Below are positions 1 through 12,450 of a stretch of DNA of 64,000 bases, in pieces (positions within the stretch are counted from its first letter, which is position 1; the number at the start of each line of letters is the position of its first letter). Origin of the DNA: Pseudisothecium myosuroides (Eukaryota; Streptophyta; Bryopsida; Hypnales; Lembophyllaceae); NCBI GenBank assembly GCA_951799445.1, contig OX637294.1, positions 23,833,452 through 23,897,451 on the forward strand, in the 5' to 3' direction. Made by a program: the position numbers and the translations under genes. Below the pieces are notes generated by a model. The model was not told the DNA's origin. It saw only the letters and a program-made list of their open reading frames with translations, and did no database searches.

Positions 1-163
1 CAGAAAAAATCGTCCTCATCAGCGTTTAAGAGTTCATGTTCTCAAATTGGTAGGTAACCTTCAAAAGACTCTCTCGTGACCAAAAATGTCTAGTGGATGA
101 CTTCATTGTTCACTGTAGAAGCAAAAAATGCACCTAAGCTAATTAAGGTATGTTTGCACTTGG

Positions 164-1094
164 CTAAAGGACCAAACACCATTTTTTGGCAACATAGCAA
201 TTTTGGGCAGCTCAATACAAATGGAAATTTTACTTCTTTTTTTTGAAATTTTCATACAAGATTTGCCCGAGGAGTAGCTTTTAGGCCCAACAATTTTCAT
301 AGCTTTTGACTACATGGTTCCAAAGTTATTGAATGATAAGTAATATTCTGTATATGGCGGGCAACTTGGGTAGCTCAAAAAAATTCTTTAAAAATCACTT
401 TTTTGAAAAATAAAAAACTTAAATTGGTTTTATAGATTTATATATACGTGGAAAGCTTTGAATCATTCCATTTCAATCAACAAGTCAAAAGTTATGAGGA
501 GTTTTAGTTTGAAGGTAGTTATAGAATCTCTACTCTAAAATAAACTTTGAAGTCCTTTTATTTAACTCAATTCTCAATATTTTTGAAAAAAAAACACATT
601 GGATGTAGATTGTTTATTACAACATTACAACTATTGGGATTGGCATTTTTCAATTCCATAACAAAATTCTTGACAATTTAGTATTTTAATTCATTTGCTA
701 CCTCTTTCTAATTACTATTTTTTTTCCTATATGTTGTACAATTTCAAATGATCTGAAATTTTTCAAGCATGTAGCCAACTTGCCTTGAACAATGAATCCA
801 AAGAGTAACCACCATTTTGGACATTTTTCCATATAAAAGTGAGCTTGTGAAGGGCAGCTGCCCATTTTTGCACAAGGACAAAAAAAGGATTTTTGTCAAT
901 TCAAACGCTAATATCTTGCAATCCACATAGTGGAAATTCTGAAAAAAATTCCACATCTTTTTAAACTACTGTAATACAAGATCCTACGGGTACATGTGTC
1001 CAAATTTTATTTTTTTTCTAAAATTTGGTCCTTATATTAGAAATGGCAGTTTTGGAGCATTTTTGGTGAAAACATAGTCAAAAACATTTAGGGG
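164..1094. mobile_element. TTAA-family repeat, copy 1 (left end degraded)
   Basis: This stretch matches 17095-18029 almost throughout. It starts at the block CTAAAGGACCAAACACC and its right end reads TTTAGGGG followed by TTAA at 1095-1098. The left CCCC and TTAA are no longer visible. There is no coding capacity, so it is a non-autonomous element. Orientation is the same as the 17-kb copy and opposite to the 40.8-kb copy. Confidence 0.7.
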
Positions 1095-1179
1095 TTAAAG
1101 AATATTGTTATTGAGGGTCTTAGGAACTAATTTAGACCTACTTTTGGATCAGATTCACATTCAGCCCTAAGACCAAGTG

Positions 1180-2045
1180 CGAACATACTTTAGCCCCCAT
1201 TGTCCCCTCAAGGGACAAAATGGATTTTAGTTAGGCTTCAACGGTCTTAGTTTGAGTGATGATTTTTTGAAACTTTTTTGAAGATAGGAATTCACATAAG
1301 CTTTCCGGGAATATAATGTTTATTTCAATCGGTGCCCGGATGCAAAAGTTATGTCACCCAAAGTCCAAAATAGAGGTCATTGGGTAGCACAAAAAAAATC
1401 ACAAAAAGTCAAAATTAAAATTTTAAAATTTTATTTCTCATATATAGTGTTTTTGTCTACATGGAAAGATTTGATTCATTGTATTTGGATTAGTGATGAG
1501 AAAATTATGGACAATCTTGTTTTTTGGGCAATAACTTGTAAAATTCATTTTTGAATGCAATTTTTACAATTTTTCAAAAAAAAGAAGTTGCACTGGGCTT
1601 AGTTAGCTTGCTAGAACAATCTCACAGTTGGAATGAGTGATATCCAATTCCATCTTTGAGCTATTAATGGTTTAGTTTTTCCTTCAATTTTGAACCTACT
1701 TCTACTTAATAATTCTTTAAGGAATGAAATTAAGTTGTTGTTTTTAAAAAAAAATTATCCTAGACTCTCAACTCAATTCTTCAATATGAAATCTAGAAAT
1801 TCAAAATATGTAGTGCAAAAAATTTAATCTATGAAGATTCAAAGCTTTCAAATCTATTCAAACAAGGTGTAAAATTCCTTCAAAATGCAAATATCTTGCA
1901 ATCCATCCAGTCAAAGTTTTTGAAATTTCTTCCACACATTTTTATACTAGTCCAGTGCAAGACCCTACAATAAGATATGCAAATAAACAATTTCTAAAAT
2001 TTTGTGCACTTTGCAATAGAAATGGTAGAAAAAAATGCCTTGCGA
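1180..2045. repeat. TTAA-family repeat, second subtype, partial
   Basis: It begins with a block around CCCATTGTCCCCTCAAGGGA and continues with sequence shared with 39033-39955 and, in the reverse sense, with the right part of 13864-14852. The shared text includes the stretch about plus-strand GGAATATAATGTTTATTTC. The right terminus is not identifiable. No gene is seen in 1100-2700. Confidence 0.5.
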
Positions 2046-2729
2046 GTGTACCGGTTATTGTACGTTAGGGTTAGATTCGTCAGACCCCTGACAAAATCTT
2101 TTCTTTTTGCTAGTATTTCCCTTTCGTTAACCGCGTTTCGAATTTTCAGAATTTCAATTGATGAGTGAATGCTTTACATGATTGCCCACTCAGTGCCACG
2201 CAGAACTTGCTCAGTTTAGCTAAAGTTTAGAATTGGGGAACAAGTTCTGCCAATTAAATCCTGAAAACCATCCCTAATATTCGGCACTCAGGGCTTCCGT
2301 TTTGTTTCGAGGATTCAAATTATTTTCAGTAACATTTTCGACATTTCCACGTTATAATAGAGTTAAATGTAAAGTGTGCGCAAGGCGGGACCAGTAGCCG
2401 GAGTTTGAAAAAAACATGGGACCAAATTCCCTGGAGCACCCAAACTCAGGTCTAATTGAGTTTGGTGCCGTGTTTGAATTCTTCTATTCTTAGTTAAGCC
2501 TTCCTTTGACACAGGCTCACAAACAGAGAGAGGATAACTTTGCAATTAACTCTAATTTCTGAAGATTTCATCACATGCCATACTGTATATAATTATATTT
2601 TGAATTATTTTTTAACGAATCTGACCCGAGCGTAGGGTAGTCCCATAATCCGAGCAATTTGGTGACTTCCTTCAGTTGGTCATAGGGCCGGGTCCTTCCA
2701 TGGTAATTTAGAAACTTACAGGGTTCTAA

Positions 2730-3053
2730 GGGCCAGCTTACATGCTCCCTCGGTGGGCAAAGCGCTACAGGGGGAGCTACAGGGGAAAAAACGAATTCCA
2801 CTTTTATGTGGACCCGGTCGGTGGAGGAGGGTTCCAATGGAGGAGTGGACACGTATTAGATTCTCTCATGATCCACTAGTCACCACTAGTCTCCACCAAT
2901 GGAGTTGTCCACCCATTGTCCACCGATTCGGTTGAAGTTGGGCTCCTCCTTTTCCGTTTGCCCACCCCGGCAAGACGATCGGTGAAGGCAATTTTGTCTT
3001 CTTCTCTGTTTTAGCTCCAAGTTTGCCCACCGGGCTCACATGTAAGCTGGCCC
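2730..3053. mobile_element. Tourist-like (PIF/Harbinger-type) MITE
   Basis: The ends are a perfect 15-bp terminal inverted repeat, GGGCCAGCTTACATG, and the inverted match continues imperfectly through a GGTGGGCAAA block. The element is flanked by the 3-bp direct repeat TAA (2727-2729 and 3054-3056). A GGGCC-type end with a 3-bp T-A-rich target duplication is what PIF/Harbinger/Tourist elements show. It is 324 bp, carries no transposase, and is noticeably more GC-rich than its surroundings. Short ORFs across it are not protein-like. Confidence 0.8.
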
Positions 3054-3229
3054 TAAGAAGGTCACAACCAGTGGGCCTCTGCTGTCGTCCCAGCAGCGTC
3101 CTCCGGGCGTGTGCCACACAGAGCCCACAGCTGCAAATGGGAAGCAGTTAGCAACTGTGGCCATCATTTGCTGCAGATTCCGGGGCTGAAAATCAGCACT
3201 AACTTCAGTTAACTTACAGTACTTAACCT

Positions 3230-3352
3230 GTTGGGTAGGTCTTTAACTTACTGTAGTGTGTCTCCCGCCAGGCCACTTGTGGCTGGTGGTCTTGTATTTT
3301 ATTCCTTTGCAATGAAATTCTGTTTCATTTGTTTCAAAAAAAAAAAAAACTT
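3230..3352 (+). mobile_element. short A-tailed retroposon (SINE or truncated LINE end)
   Basis: About 120 bp ends in a run of 14 A (3336-3349) and is bracketed by the 9-bp direct repeat ACTTAACCT at 3221-3229 and 3353-3361. A poly(A) tail plus a target duplication is the signature of target-primed reverse transcription. I see no A-box/B-box pair, and the body does not match the LINE at 62.8 kb, so the source family is unknown. Confidence 0.45.
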
Positions 3353-4050
3353 ACTTAACCTTAAAATTAAGTTTATGGACTCTACAGTGTACAGTAACTT
3401 AGTGAGAATCTGGATGACTTGGATCGCAGTCAGTGGAGGCTTCAGTTGCACATGGGAGGAGACAAAATTTGCACATGGGAGGAACTGGGAGCAGCACGCA
3501 CTTCAAAAGGAGCCAGTGCTAATGCTATAGGGACATACGTGCACATATTCTCAAGATAATTTAGGTTTATTATTATTGAGTCCATATAGATATTGTATGA
3601 ATTCAAAAGCTCCAAGTTGGACTTCACAAGAATATGGTGGGAAATGACAAAATCGTGTGTCTTCTTGTGAGGCGAAATAGTGGAAGTTGGGCCCATCCGT
3701 TTCGTAGGTGGTGGATAATCGCATGATGGGGAAAAAAATCTATTTAAATTTGGAATGTCAATTTTGGGAGAATTTCTTATTGGGAGAATTTTTCATTGAC
3801 TTGACTTTTAGTTCCATCCACTTTGAATATTGTCATCTAATTTAATATCCTTCGTATACATTGATTTGTCCTATCAATGGGGTAACACTAATTTTTCAAA
3901 CCACACTATTTTAAATTAGAAGTATTACTCTATAATTGTACTAATTTCCACAAAATAAGGTTTTGTTGGTAACACAAATTTTGCACTTGTCACTAATACA
4001 ACAAAACAATGTAACTTCAACTACACGGGCTGTTCAGTTGATTTTTTTTT

Positions 4051-4812
4051 ATGCATAATTTTTCATTAGTTGGCTACAATTGATAAAAGACAATGGCTAT
4101 TTTTTGTAAAGGAATTTTTTTATTTTTTTACTAATCAAAATGGCCAAATTACTCCTATATTTTGAGACCAATAATCATACTTTACCTATAATAGGTATCA
4201 CCTAGTCTTGATATAAGTATCACCAGGCATCACCCAAGTATCGCCCAAATATCACATGAATGTTGAAGAAGTATCTAGTTACTTTTCTAAAATGATAAAA
4301 TAAAATAAAATAAAAACTAGTGCCCTTGATCCCGTTTTTTTTGTTTTTTTCATTTTAGAGAAGAAGCCAATTGTTTCTTTAATATTCATGTAATACTTGG
4401 GTGATACTTGGTGATATCTACACAGAATAGTGAAATTGGGTTGCCTCAACAATGAAGTTGCCTTAATGAGAGAAGTTACCTCATGACTCATTGCTTGTCC
4501 ACATGGAGGTGCATGCAATTGTCTAAACCTGAGCCATGAACTAGTGCACCAACCTATGCAACACACATGGTTCCTACATTACTCCATCCTTCTCCAACAA
4601 CTATATATATTTCTATAGTGTAGAATGTTGAGACACTAGTGAGGGGCAACCTAATTTCACTATTTAGTGTATATCAAAATCAAAACTTGGTGATACCTAG
4701 GTAAAAAATAGCCAACATTTTTTTCTTTTTCTTTTCTTCAAACACATGGACCATTTCCATTGATAGCCAACATCTTTTGGCTGTAGCCAATTGGCGAAAA
4801 TTCGTGCACAAC
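4051..4812. mobile_element. long-TIR non-autonomous element
   Basis: The two ends are imperfect inverted copies over roughly 60 bp, both containing AGTTGGCTACA-like and TGGCTATTTTTT blocks (4068-4107 and, inverted, about 4708-4800). The interior has a second inverted pair around CACCCAAGTAT and ATACTTGGGTG. Target duplication was not resolved. No coding capacity. The flanks 3360-4050 and 4813-6500 hold no gene or repeat that I can recognise. Confidence 0.5.
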
Positions 4813-6510
4813 AAAAAACACAGATTGATCCCTACTGTGGTTATATTCCCATTGTACTGTCCTGTCCTGTATAATAAGTTAGTCTTGTACTGTATAATAA
4901 GTTAGTCTTCTGACTCTTCTCCAGCGAGCAATTCCTGGGATTCCTCCGTAACTGCCAGCCCATGTCCTGACGCACTCGGTGTCCACCATTTCCCACTCTC
5001 CCTGTGGATCATTCTCCAGGGAGGAAAGGGCCAAGGCAAGAGCACTACAGCAGCTCCCATATGTGTTAACTTACTGTGCCGAACATTCTGGAATTGTGTG
5101 TAAGTTACTACGCGTTGCAAAAGCAATCCATAACTTATTTAATAATCAATAAGATAAGAAGAATGAACAGTTCCTGTTGGAGGTAGTTCAACTAGCCATA
5201 TCTCAAGGAGAACATGCAAAGCAAGGTCTATCCTTGTTGCCTGCTTTTGGAAGTAGACTTTAGAAAAGCAATCACTAAAGTGTATAATTGCAAATCTGGA
5301 GAATGTGGAAAAGAAATTTTGTCTTCATTTAGTGGTGAGCACAAAAGCAAAGTTTCTCTTTAGTTAGTGATGGTGAGGGCTCTCATTGGTTGATGGCTAT
5401 AAACCAAGAAGAGTTCTCATTGGTTGATTTGGGTACTAGGAACAAGGTTCAAATTTCATTCTATGCAAGGATGTAAAAGTTGGAAGTGGCATTCATGTAG
5501 GAAGTAGTGCAGCTTTCACCACCAAGAATTAAAAAGGGTGCGCCCTTACGTAGAGTGATGGAGAGAGTGAAAAGATGGTGGGAGGATCAAATGTTTAGGA
5601 GAGAATGGTGAATGAAATAATAAAAGCATTGGAGAGGTTGTATCCTCTAAATGACTATTATTATTACAAAATTGTTATTTTTTGATTTGTTCATCTTCCC
5701 TCTCCCCTAGACCTGGGAGAAGAAAAGTAGTATAATGAAATTATATCAAATTTTAGAGTCCAAGGTGGAGTGGTAGAAGAAGCTTAATTTTCAAGAGGAC
5801 GGGTATGATTGTTGTCCCCCTTCCACCATTTTGGAAGAGATCTTGTAAAAAAAATGCAACTAAGTTGCAAGGAAGTGGCTATACTCTTTTAAAAAGATGA
5901 ATACTTGAGGACAAAAATTGGACTTTAGAAAATCAAGTTCATTCAATTCCTTGCAAAAATTATAGAAGGAGAATTAGATCAATATTCCCTCTAAGGTGAA
6001 TTTTAATTTGTTTGTGTATATTGCAATGTTATTAGAAAGTATAAATGGAAAACGTTTAATGAATAATATAGACGACTACTAGAGTAGACAAATTTGTAGA
6101 AGAAGATATAAAATATTGTGTAGTGAGTTATGGATTATTGTTAGAAGTTGAGTTTGAATATCTGTACAAGCTAGTTGGTTTAAAGTTTAGGATTTAGCGT
6201 TTACATAAATTTAATCTTTGAGTCCAAACACTCAATAATTCATAGAAAACACATTTGAATTTTGCACATGTGTGCAAATTATGATTTGAACATATCTTAA
6301 TCTAAATTTATCAATCGAGTTGGAGGGAGGGATTTTTGTCACCACAAATGGAGACTAAAAGGCATGTGTTGGATAAGGTCAAATATTTTCACCTTTTTCT
6401 TTGAATTTAAAAAAAAATTAAGTTTCTTGTTGAAGCAATCAAGCTTTACCATTGGGCCTTACCATGATGAACAAATTGTTCCCTATTTTCCAAGAATATG
6501 CATGTCATCA

Positions 6511-7240
6511 TTAACTTGTAAAGGACCAAGGCTTTTTTCTTATCAAAAAAGATTCAAAATTGCCATTTTTGTTGCAAAGAGCATAAAACATTGAAAACTA
6601 TTTTTTTGCATATCTAATTGTAGAATCTTGCACTATACTAGTGCTCGCACTAGTGTAAGAATGTGTGGAAGAAATTTCAAAAACTTTGGCCCCATAAATT
6701 GCAAACAATTTGTGTTTTGTGATTTGATTATAAGATGTTAAATCTTTTTAATTAATTTTTTTTGCACTACAAAATTTGAATTAAATTTTTTTAACATGAA
6801 TAATTGAGGTAAAAATATTACAAAATTTCAAAAAAATGAAGGTGATATTCATTCCATAAACAATTGTTAAGTAGAAGTAGCGGGTACCAAATAGAAAGAA
6901 AAATTAAATTATTAATAGTTCTAAGATGGAATTTAAATACACTAATTCCAATGGTGAGATTTTTCAAACAAGTAAACTAATCCCTATAGAACTTCTTTGT
7001 TTGAAAACTTGTAAAATTGGAGTTAAAATACAAATTTAATATGTTATTATCTCAAGAAGATGCTATGATTGCCTTGAAAACAAGATGCTTCGTAACTTTC
7101 ACATCACTAATCCAAATGGATTGAATAAAAGCTTTCTATGTAGAAAAAACATAATCTATGGGAAAAGAAATTTCAAATTTTATTTCAAATTTTATTTCAA
7201 ACTTTTGTAGATTTTTTCATTGCCTAGCAAACTAAAATTA
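6511..7240. repeat. TTAA-family repeat, partial
   Basis: It opens with TTAACTTGTAAAGGACCAAG, a degenerate form of the left end seen at 13860, and follows that copy's interior. It then passes into the 2-kb repeat near 7240 without a recognisable right terminus. It is an old, partly eroded copy. Confidence 0.5.
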
Positions 7241-7366
7241 TGTTTAGGGTGGCATAAATTACATTAAGATTAGTTGTTAAAATTTTCTTACTAATCTAGT
7301 GTTTCTTGAGTATTGTAAAGAAAAAAAAACACTATAAGAAAAACATGTCCGCCACAACCAATTGAA

Positions 7367-7697
7367 CATTAGATAAAATTTCAAGCCTTCGGAGGGCTGC
7401 TCCGCAGTCCTCCAAGGTACCCTGAAATTTGTTTTTTTTTTGCTGAAAAATTCGTTATCCCCCTATTCCTGCCCACCTGAAATTGCAGCGGCAGTGGCGC
7501 AGGAACTGAGTTTTACGAGTAAAATAAAAAAATAAAAAATAAAATTAATTTCTAAAATCTTAAAAAAAAAATTAAAAAAAATTAATGAAAATTGACTGTT
7601 TCGGCGAGCACTCAGTTGGAGTGACAGACCAAGCTTTTTAATAGCTTGGTTTGTCACTCCGGAGCAGCCCTCCAGAGAACTCAAAATTCCTCTAATG
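7367..7697. mobile_element. hairpin MITE 'CATTAG' family, copy A, nested in the CACTA element
   Basis: It is related end to end to 62405-62741. The ends are imperfect inverted repeats of about 37 bp starting CATTAGA and containing a CTCC-GAGGG-TG-TCC block. Near the right end is an 18-bp stem (7618-7635 against 7643-7660, one mismatch) around GGAGTGACAGACCAAGCT. No flanking direct repeat is visible. It lies just inside the left end of the CACTA element, so it is probably the younger insertion or travelled with it. Confidence 0.75.
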
Positions 7698-8335
7698 ACT
7701 ATGACTAGGTGTCCTAAATGACTATAGTATGACTGCAACTCTGTAATTGCACATGCAGTGTGATGGGGCAAAGGACTAGTCATTATGTAGTCATATAGAT
7801 GAAGACTGTGGCGGCCGTGATCAAGCACTCCTTTCATCCGGTGATTTTCAATGAGTAACTCATTCAAAGGTGTGACGTGGACCTCTGAAGCCCTGTGGTC
7901 CACCGTCTTAGTTGTAGATCAGTTGCGCTCCGATTGCGTAATGACTGCCTGTACCTCCGTGAACAACTACAACATTACTTAGAAATGACTACAGAGCCCA
8001 AGTGTGAACTACCGTACTTAGGCAATCCTTTTCAATCCATTTAGCAAATTTGTCTATAACTTTTGATTTGAGATTCAAAATGTAAAATGGATTTTTGGAG
8101 ATGAAAGTTAAATTGATTTCCTAACTTTTATTAGTTCAAAGTTTTTTGGAAAAAATTAATCTACTATACCTTAATGAAGTCTGAAATATTATTTGTAACA
8201 CAATTCTTGCATTTTACATATCCCACATTGTTTGTCTTGCCTACTACTACCCCACTTCTATAAAAGGCTTGTCATTTCATCTCTTCATACTTACCTACTA
8301 AATGGATGTGGAAGTCATGCAAGACATAAGCCAAA

Positions 8336-8404
8336 TATGGTGTATATTGTATGATGTATTGTATATGGTATATTGTGTATTGTATTTGGTATATGGTGTA
8401 TTGT
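8336..8404. repeat. degenerate TATTGTGTAT-type microsatellite
   Basis: A purine/pyrimidine-biased tract of GTATATTG, GTATTGTAT and GGTATATGGTGTATTG units inside the CACTA element. It has no coding meaning; the short minus-strand ORF over it consists of Tyr/Ile/Gln repeats. Confidence 0.55.
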
Positions 8405-11064
8405 TGTGAAACTTTGAATGTACTCATATGTGATTGTAAAATGATTAGTCCCCATCTATACTCGGAAACGACTATGAGCGTCACTTAAAAATGACTGGAC
8501 AATCTTGAAAGCACATCCTACAAATGACTGGACACGTGTCAAAGCGTCATTCGTGCATTGAAGATAAAACTGCAACAATAACTAAAGAATGACTGGACAT
8601 GTGTCAGCCTTGCATTGGTCAACACAACTCCCTCACAACTACAAAATGACTACAGAATGACTCACGCAAAGGTCCACGTCAGCAACGGTCAACCAAATTT
8701 TTCAAAAAATGGGCAATTGCCCGGCCTTTCCAAAAAATTTCTTCCCTAAACTTCATGAATGAACATCCATCTGCAAATACGGTTGGTGATATGAAAACCC
8801 CATTCATTATCCTAAAGGACTGGTCCACAATGACTGGGGCTCCAAAAAAATGGACACAGTCATAGATGTCCTAAATGACTAAAAACGCAGTCATTTACGT
8901 AGTCATAAAATGCTGAAATTCTTGTAGTGAAAGTAAATTGTTTAATTACTATTTTTTCAATAATTTAATTTAATATGATTACTATTTGAAACAATTTTGT
9001 GTAATATTATATATTATTTGTTGCATATATATTGAGACTCTACGTAATAGATGGAGTGTGCCTTATATCCAAAGAATTTGATCACCTTGAGATAGACAAT
9101 GTTCACAAACTTGTAGTATAATGGAAAATAATGGAAAATTAGAAGTATTCTCTACATTTTGATTTGGTAAATTAGGAACAATATACATTGCTATATATTG
9201 TCAATATTGGTGTTGTCCTTATTATTGTATACATTTTAGTTAAATTGTACAAATTTAAACTTTATTTTTGAAATTAAGGATCACAAGGAAAAATACCAAT
9301 TAGAAATAAATTTGGAGATACTATACATGAAGGTCTAATTTGGCAGGTGAGTGCCGAAATAGTTTCTTTTTTGCGTGCAAAGGGGTTTGAGACAGTTAAA
9401 ACTATTGGTGGTAGTGTATTATTGGTTGGAATATTTCACTTGTAATATTCCAAACATTCAAACAACCCCCAAAATACTTAATTTATGTCTGAATCTGACC
9501 TTTATGTAGGGTAGGTGGTTAGTGAATTCTTCATTTTTTCACTATAAATTTTTTCACACCTTAATTTAATAGATTATAATATATAGTACAAGAACAACAT
9601 ATTTCTAGCATTAAATTCTTTTGAAGCCAATTTTTTAAATTTCTATTGTACTTGCAACAATCTTGCATGCAACACTTTGTATAAAAATATCCATTGCACC
9701 AATAGATAGAAATAGTCCTTGACAACTATTTGTAACTCATACAACCACTGAGCGTGAGTATTTCAAGTGTCAATTTTTTCTTTTTCTTTGAATAAATAAA
9801 CTAACAACTTGCTTCCAACCATTGTGCATGAGTATTTCAAGTGTCAACTTTGTCTATTTTTTCAAATAAATTAACAAACCACTTACAACCATTGAGCATG
9901 ACTTTCCACTGTCTAACTTTTTTTCTTTTGAGTAAGTGAACTAACAACTACACCTATGACTCACAATAGCATTGATGGAAATTGTTCTTCATGGTAGATG
10001 CCCAATTTTTTTTTGTCAAGAATAGATTTGCATGCACTATGTTTCATCAACAAATTGCTACATCATTGGACAATTTTTTTGTTCTATGTGACTAGTGAAT
10101 TCTTATCTTTTATTCTTATCTTTTCAAGAATCAGACTTTGTGGTCATCTACAAATAGATAGAAAGCATGGACAACAATGACAACTGAATTTACATACCAG
10201 GCATATAATATGTAGACAGAATAGGCAAACTCATCAAAAGGAGACGCTGTTGACACATCAGTGTGTCTTCTAGAACCAGTGGGTACCTTTCTTTTCAAAG
10301 TGTTGCCGCTTCCCTTTGACTTCCTTTCAAATTGGATTAAACATTGAATGAGAATGCCAATCATCTTCACTTAGAGGATGGAAAAAAGAAAAAGGAACTC
10401 CATTACTTGCATAGGAAAACAAGTTTGTTTTGGGATAAGGTACATGCACCTACTATCAACCGCCCTAGTTGCAACTAAGCATGCTTACTACTACTAAACA
10501 ATTTTTTTTATACTCGATTCCACTGGCAACTTGGAAGAAGATTACAACACTAGACTCTCTATAGACTTTCATTTTTACATTGTGTGCATCTTGTCTAATC
10601 GATCAATTTCTAGAAAGAAATTACTCTTTTTGTTTCAAATGTTGGTGTTGCATTTTGGGCGTAGTTGATTGTGGGTGTAGGTACATTAATCCTTAATCCA
10701 AAAGCTTGTTTGTTTCTCCCGCCTCCCTCCCCACATGGAACAGACCACTTTCAGTCACATCGCCCGTTGGCATGAAATGCTGGTTCCGTCATTGCAAGTG
10801 AATTTTACAGTACATTGATTATTTCAAAAAGCACATATAAAAAAGAAATACCAATACCAACTGTCTCAAATATATGTTGCAATTGAAATTTACATGGATT
10901 GCTGCAGAAACAATAAGGAAAGAACTGCGGATGGTTTCAATGCTGTTGTGTCTTACATCCCTTCATTATTGCTTAAAAAAACATAACAAAAGAAATACAG
11001 ACTGTTTCATTGCAAACATCCACTGTTGCAGAAAGAATCAGAGCCCAAAAAAATACCGCTTGTA

Positions 11065-12390
11065 TTTTTTTTACAAATGGAACAAGCCATTGCATGCAAA
11101 GAAAAAAACACACAATACAAAACAGCCAAGCCACGCAAGTTGTACAATGAAGAGATAAGAGCAAAAAAGGAAAAAGAACTAAGTAAGAACCCTAGTGAAA
11201 GGAACAAGGAGGACCCTTCTTATTGCAATAGATGGTGGAGCCTTCCCTACTAGCAAGGACCAAAGATTGGAGCCAAATGCTATCAAATTTGGCCTAAATT
11301 TTTTCCCTATCTTGAGGATGAAGATGAGCCGCAAGATGAGCCGCAAGATGAGCCTTCAATTGAGCAGTACGGCCGGAGTCAAGAAGCGCATCCCATAGTG
11401 CCATTTGCGTGAATTCCAGAGGCCACGAGTGTTGAGCAAAGACCTTGCTATTGCGAGAGATCCACATAATCCACATTGCAGAGCCATGAAGCAAATTCCA
11501 AATGAATCTAAGTGCCTGGAACCGTCGGGGTGTCGAGGATCTAAAGATGCATTGGAAAAAATTCAATCTCTTATGAGGCCCCAAGATTGATTGCACCCCA
11601 CTTATATGATAGATAATAGATTGGGCATAGTCCCATATTTCTTGAGATCGAGGACATGAGTAGAATCTGTGAAGCGGAGATTCTTCAATACCTAAGGTAC
11701 AACAGTTACAGTTTGTATCAATGCTTGGGGTAATCTTGGCTCTCTAGGAATGGACCGCGACTGCGTTGTGCCACACTAACCATATAAATGTAGCTTCTTT
11801 CAACGATCTAGTTTTGTGCCATAGCTCCCTCTAGTCTGGTAAAAAAGTGGTGGGTAGATTTTTTGACCACTTAGATGGAATAGATCTCTTGGGTTGGCAG
11901 TGGTGGTTGATGAGTGTCCTTCCTATAGCCGTCGTATAATCCATAAGGTTAGAGCCGTCCCCCTATTGCCACCTACCAAGATTGAAGGTGAGGGATTGAA
12001 CAATTCCAAAGAAAAGAAGGTATGGGATGCGAGTGCACCCCTTTTTAATCTGCAAGATATAGACTCTTCTGACATAAAGAGAAGATAGTTTGGGATCTGT
12101 TGTGGTAGGGATAAGGGAGAGCTGCCGGAATGAGTGGCCAACACTTGCTTTGATAAGATCACCAACTAGAGATAGAGTCTGGGAGTGAGGGAGCAAGATT
12201 TGGTTGTTAGGAGTTGGGTTCCTCCGAACTAGTGTGGGTATGTGGTCTTCTAGTTGGGAAAATATGCCCACCCACTCTGCCTTTTGCACAAGATTTAATT
12301 GTGCAATGAGTAGTGACATCCACTTAGGGGGGATGCTTGAAATAAGATAAAACCAGTGATGTTTTTCCATGGGGGAAAGCAGGAACTTAG
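11065..12390 (-). pseudogene. 5'-truncated, frame-broken LINE copy (reverse transcriptase C-terminus)
   Basis: This is the same family as 62790-64000. Minus-strand frames 12370-11963 and 11596-11294 give peptides aligning in order with that LINE's ORF, for example GPHKRLNFFQCIF against GPHQRLDAIQCIF, and ALLDSGRTAQLK against ALLDSGRAATLK. The zinc-binding region between them (about 11600-11960) is recognisable at DNA level but broken. The 3' end is an 8-nt T run (poly-A on the minus strand) at 11065-11072. Near-identical 13-bp flanks AAATACCGCTTGT (11051) and AAATACTGCTTAT (12391) are the likely target duplication, which makes the element 1.33 kb. A 12-bp triplet repeat (GATGAGCCGCAA) at about 11325-11355 is internal expansion. 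Confidence 0.8.
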
Positions 12391-12450
12391 AAATACTGCT
12401 TATTTGACTGCAATTTGAAATTTAGAAAATAAAAAGAATCCCAGCCTTCA

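Larger units (their letters stand above)
7330..8929. mobile_element. non-autonomous CACTA transposon, 1.6 kb
   Basis: The left end reads CACTATAAGAAAAAC and the right end, inverted, reads CACTACAAGAATTTCAG. The flanking target duplication is AAA (7327-7329 and 8930-8932), the 3 bp expected for CACTA/EnSpm. About ten subterminal copies of AATGACT, several extended to AATGACTGGACA or AATGACTACAG, lie at 7690-8000 and 8480-8880. These resemble the short repeated transposase-binding sites of this superfamily. No transposase is present. The related 2-kb repeats at 21.5 and 23.6 kb run uninterrupted across this point, giving an empty site. Confidence 0.8.
7240..10690. repeat. 2-kb dispersed repeat, copy interrupted by a CACTA element
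   Basis: Sequence at 7240-7329 and 8930-10690 corresponds to successive parts of the units at 21540-23580 and 23577-25690. Landmarks in all three are the text around AAAGAATTTGATCACCTTGA, an AACCACTGAGCGTGAGTATT-type block, and a CATCTTGTCTAAT block near the end. The gap between the halves is exactly the element at 7330-8929. No conserved ORF is present in any copy, so the nature of the repeat is unknown. Confidence 0.6.
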
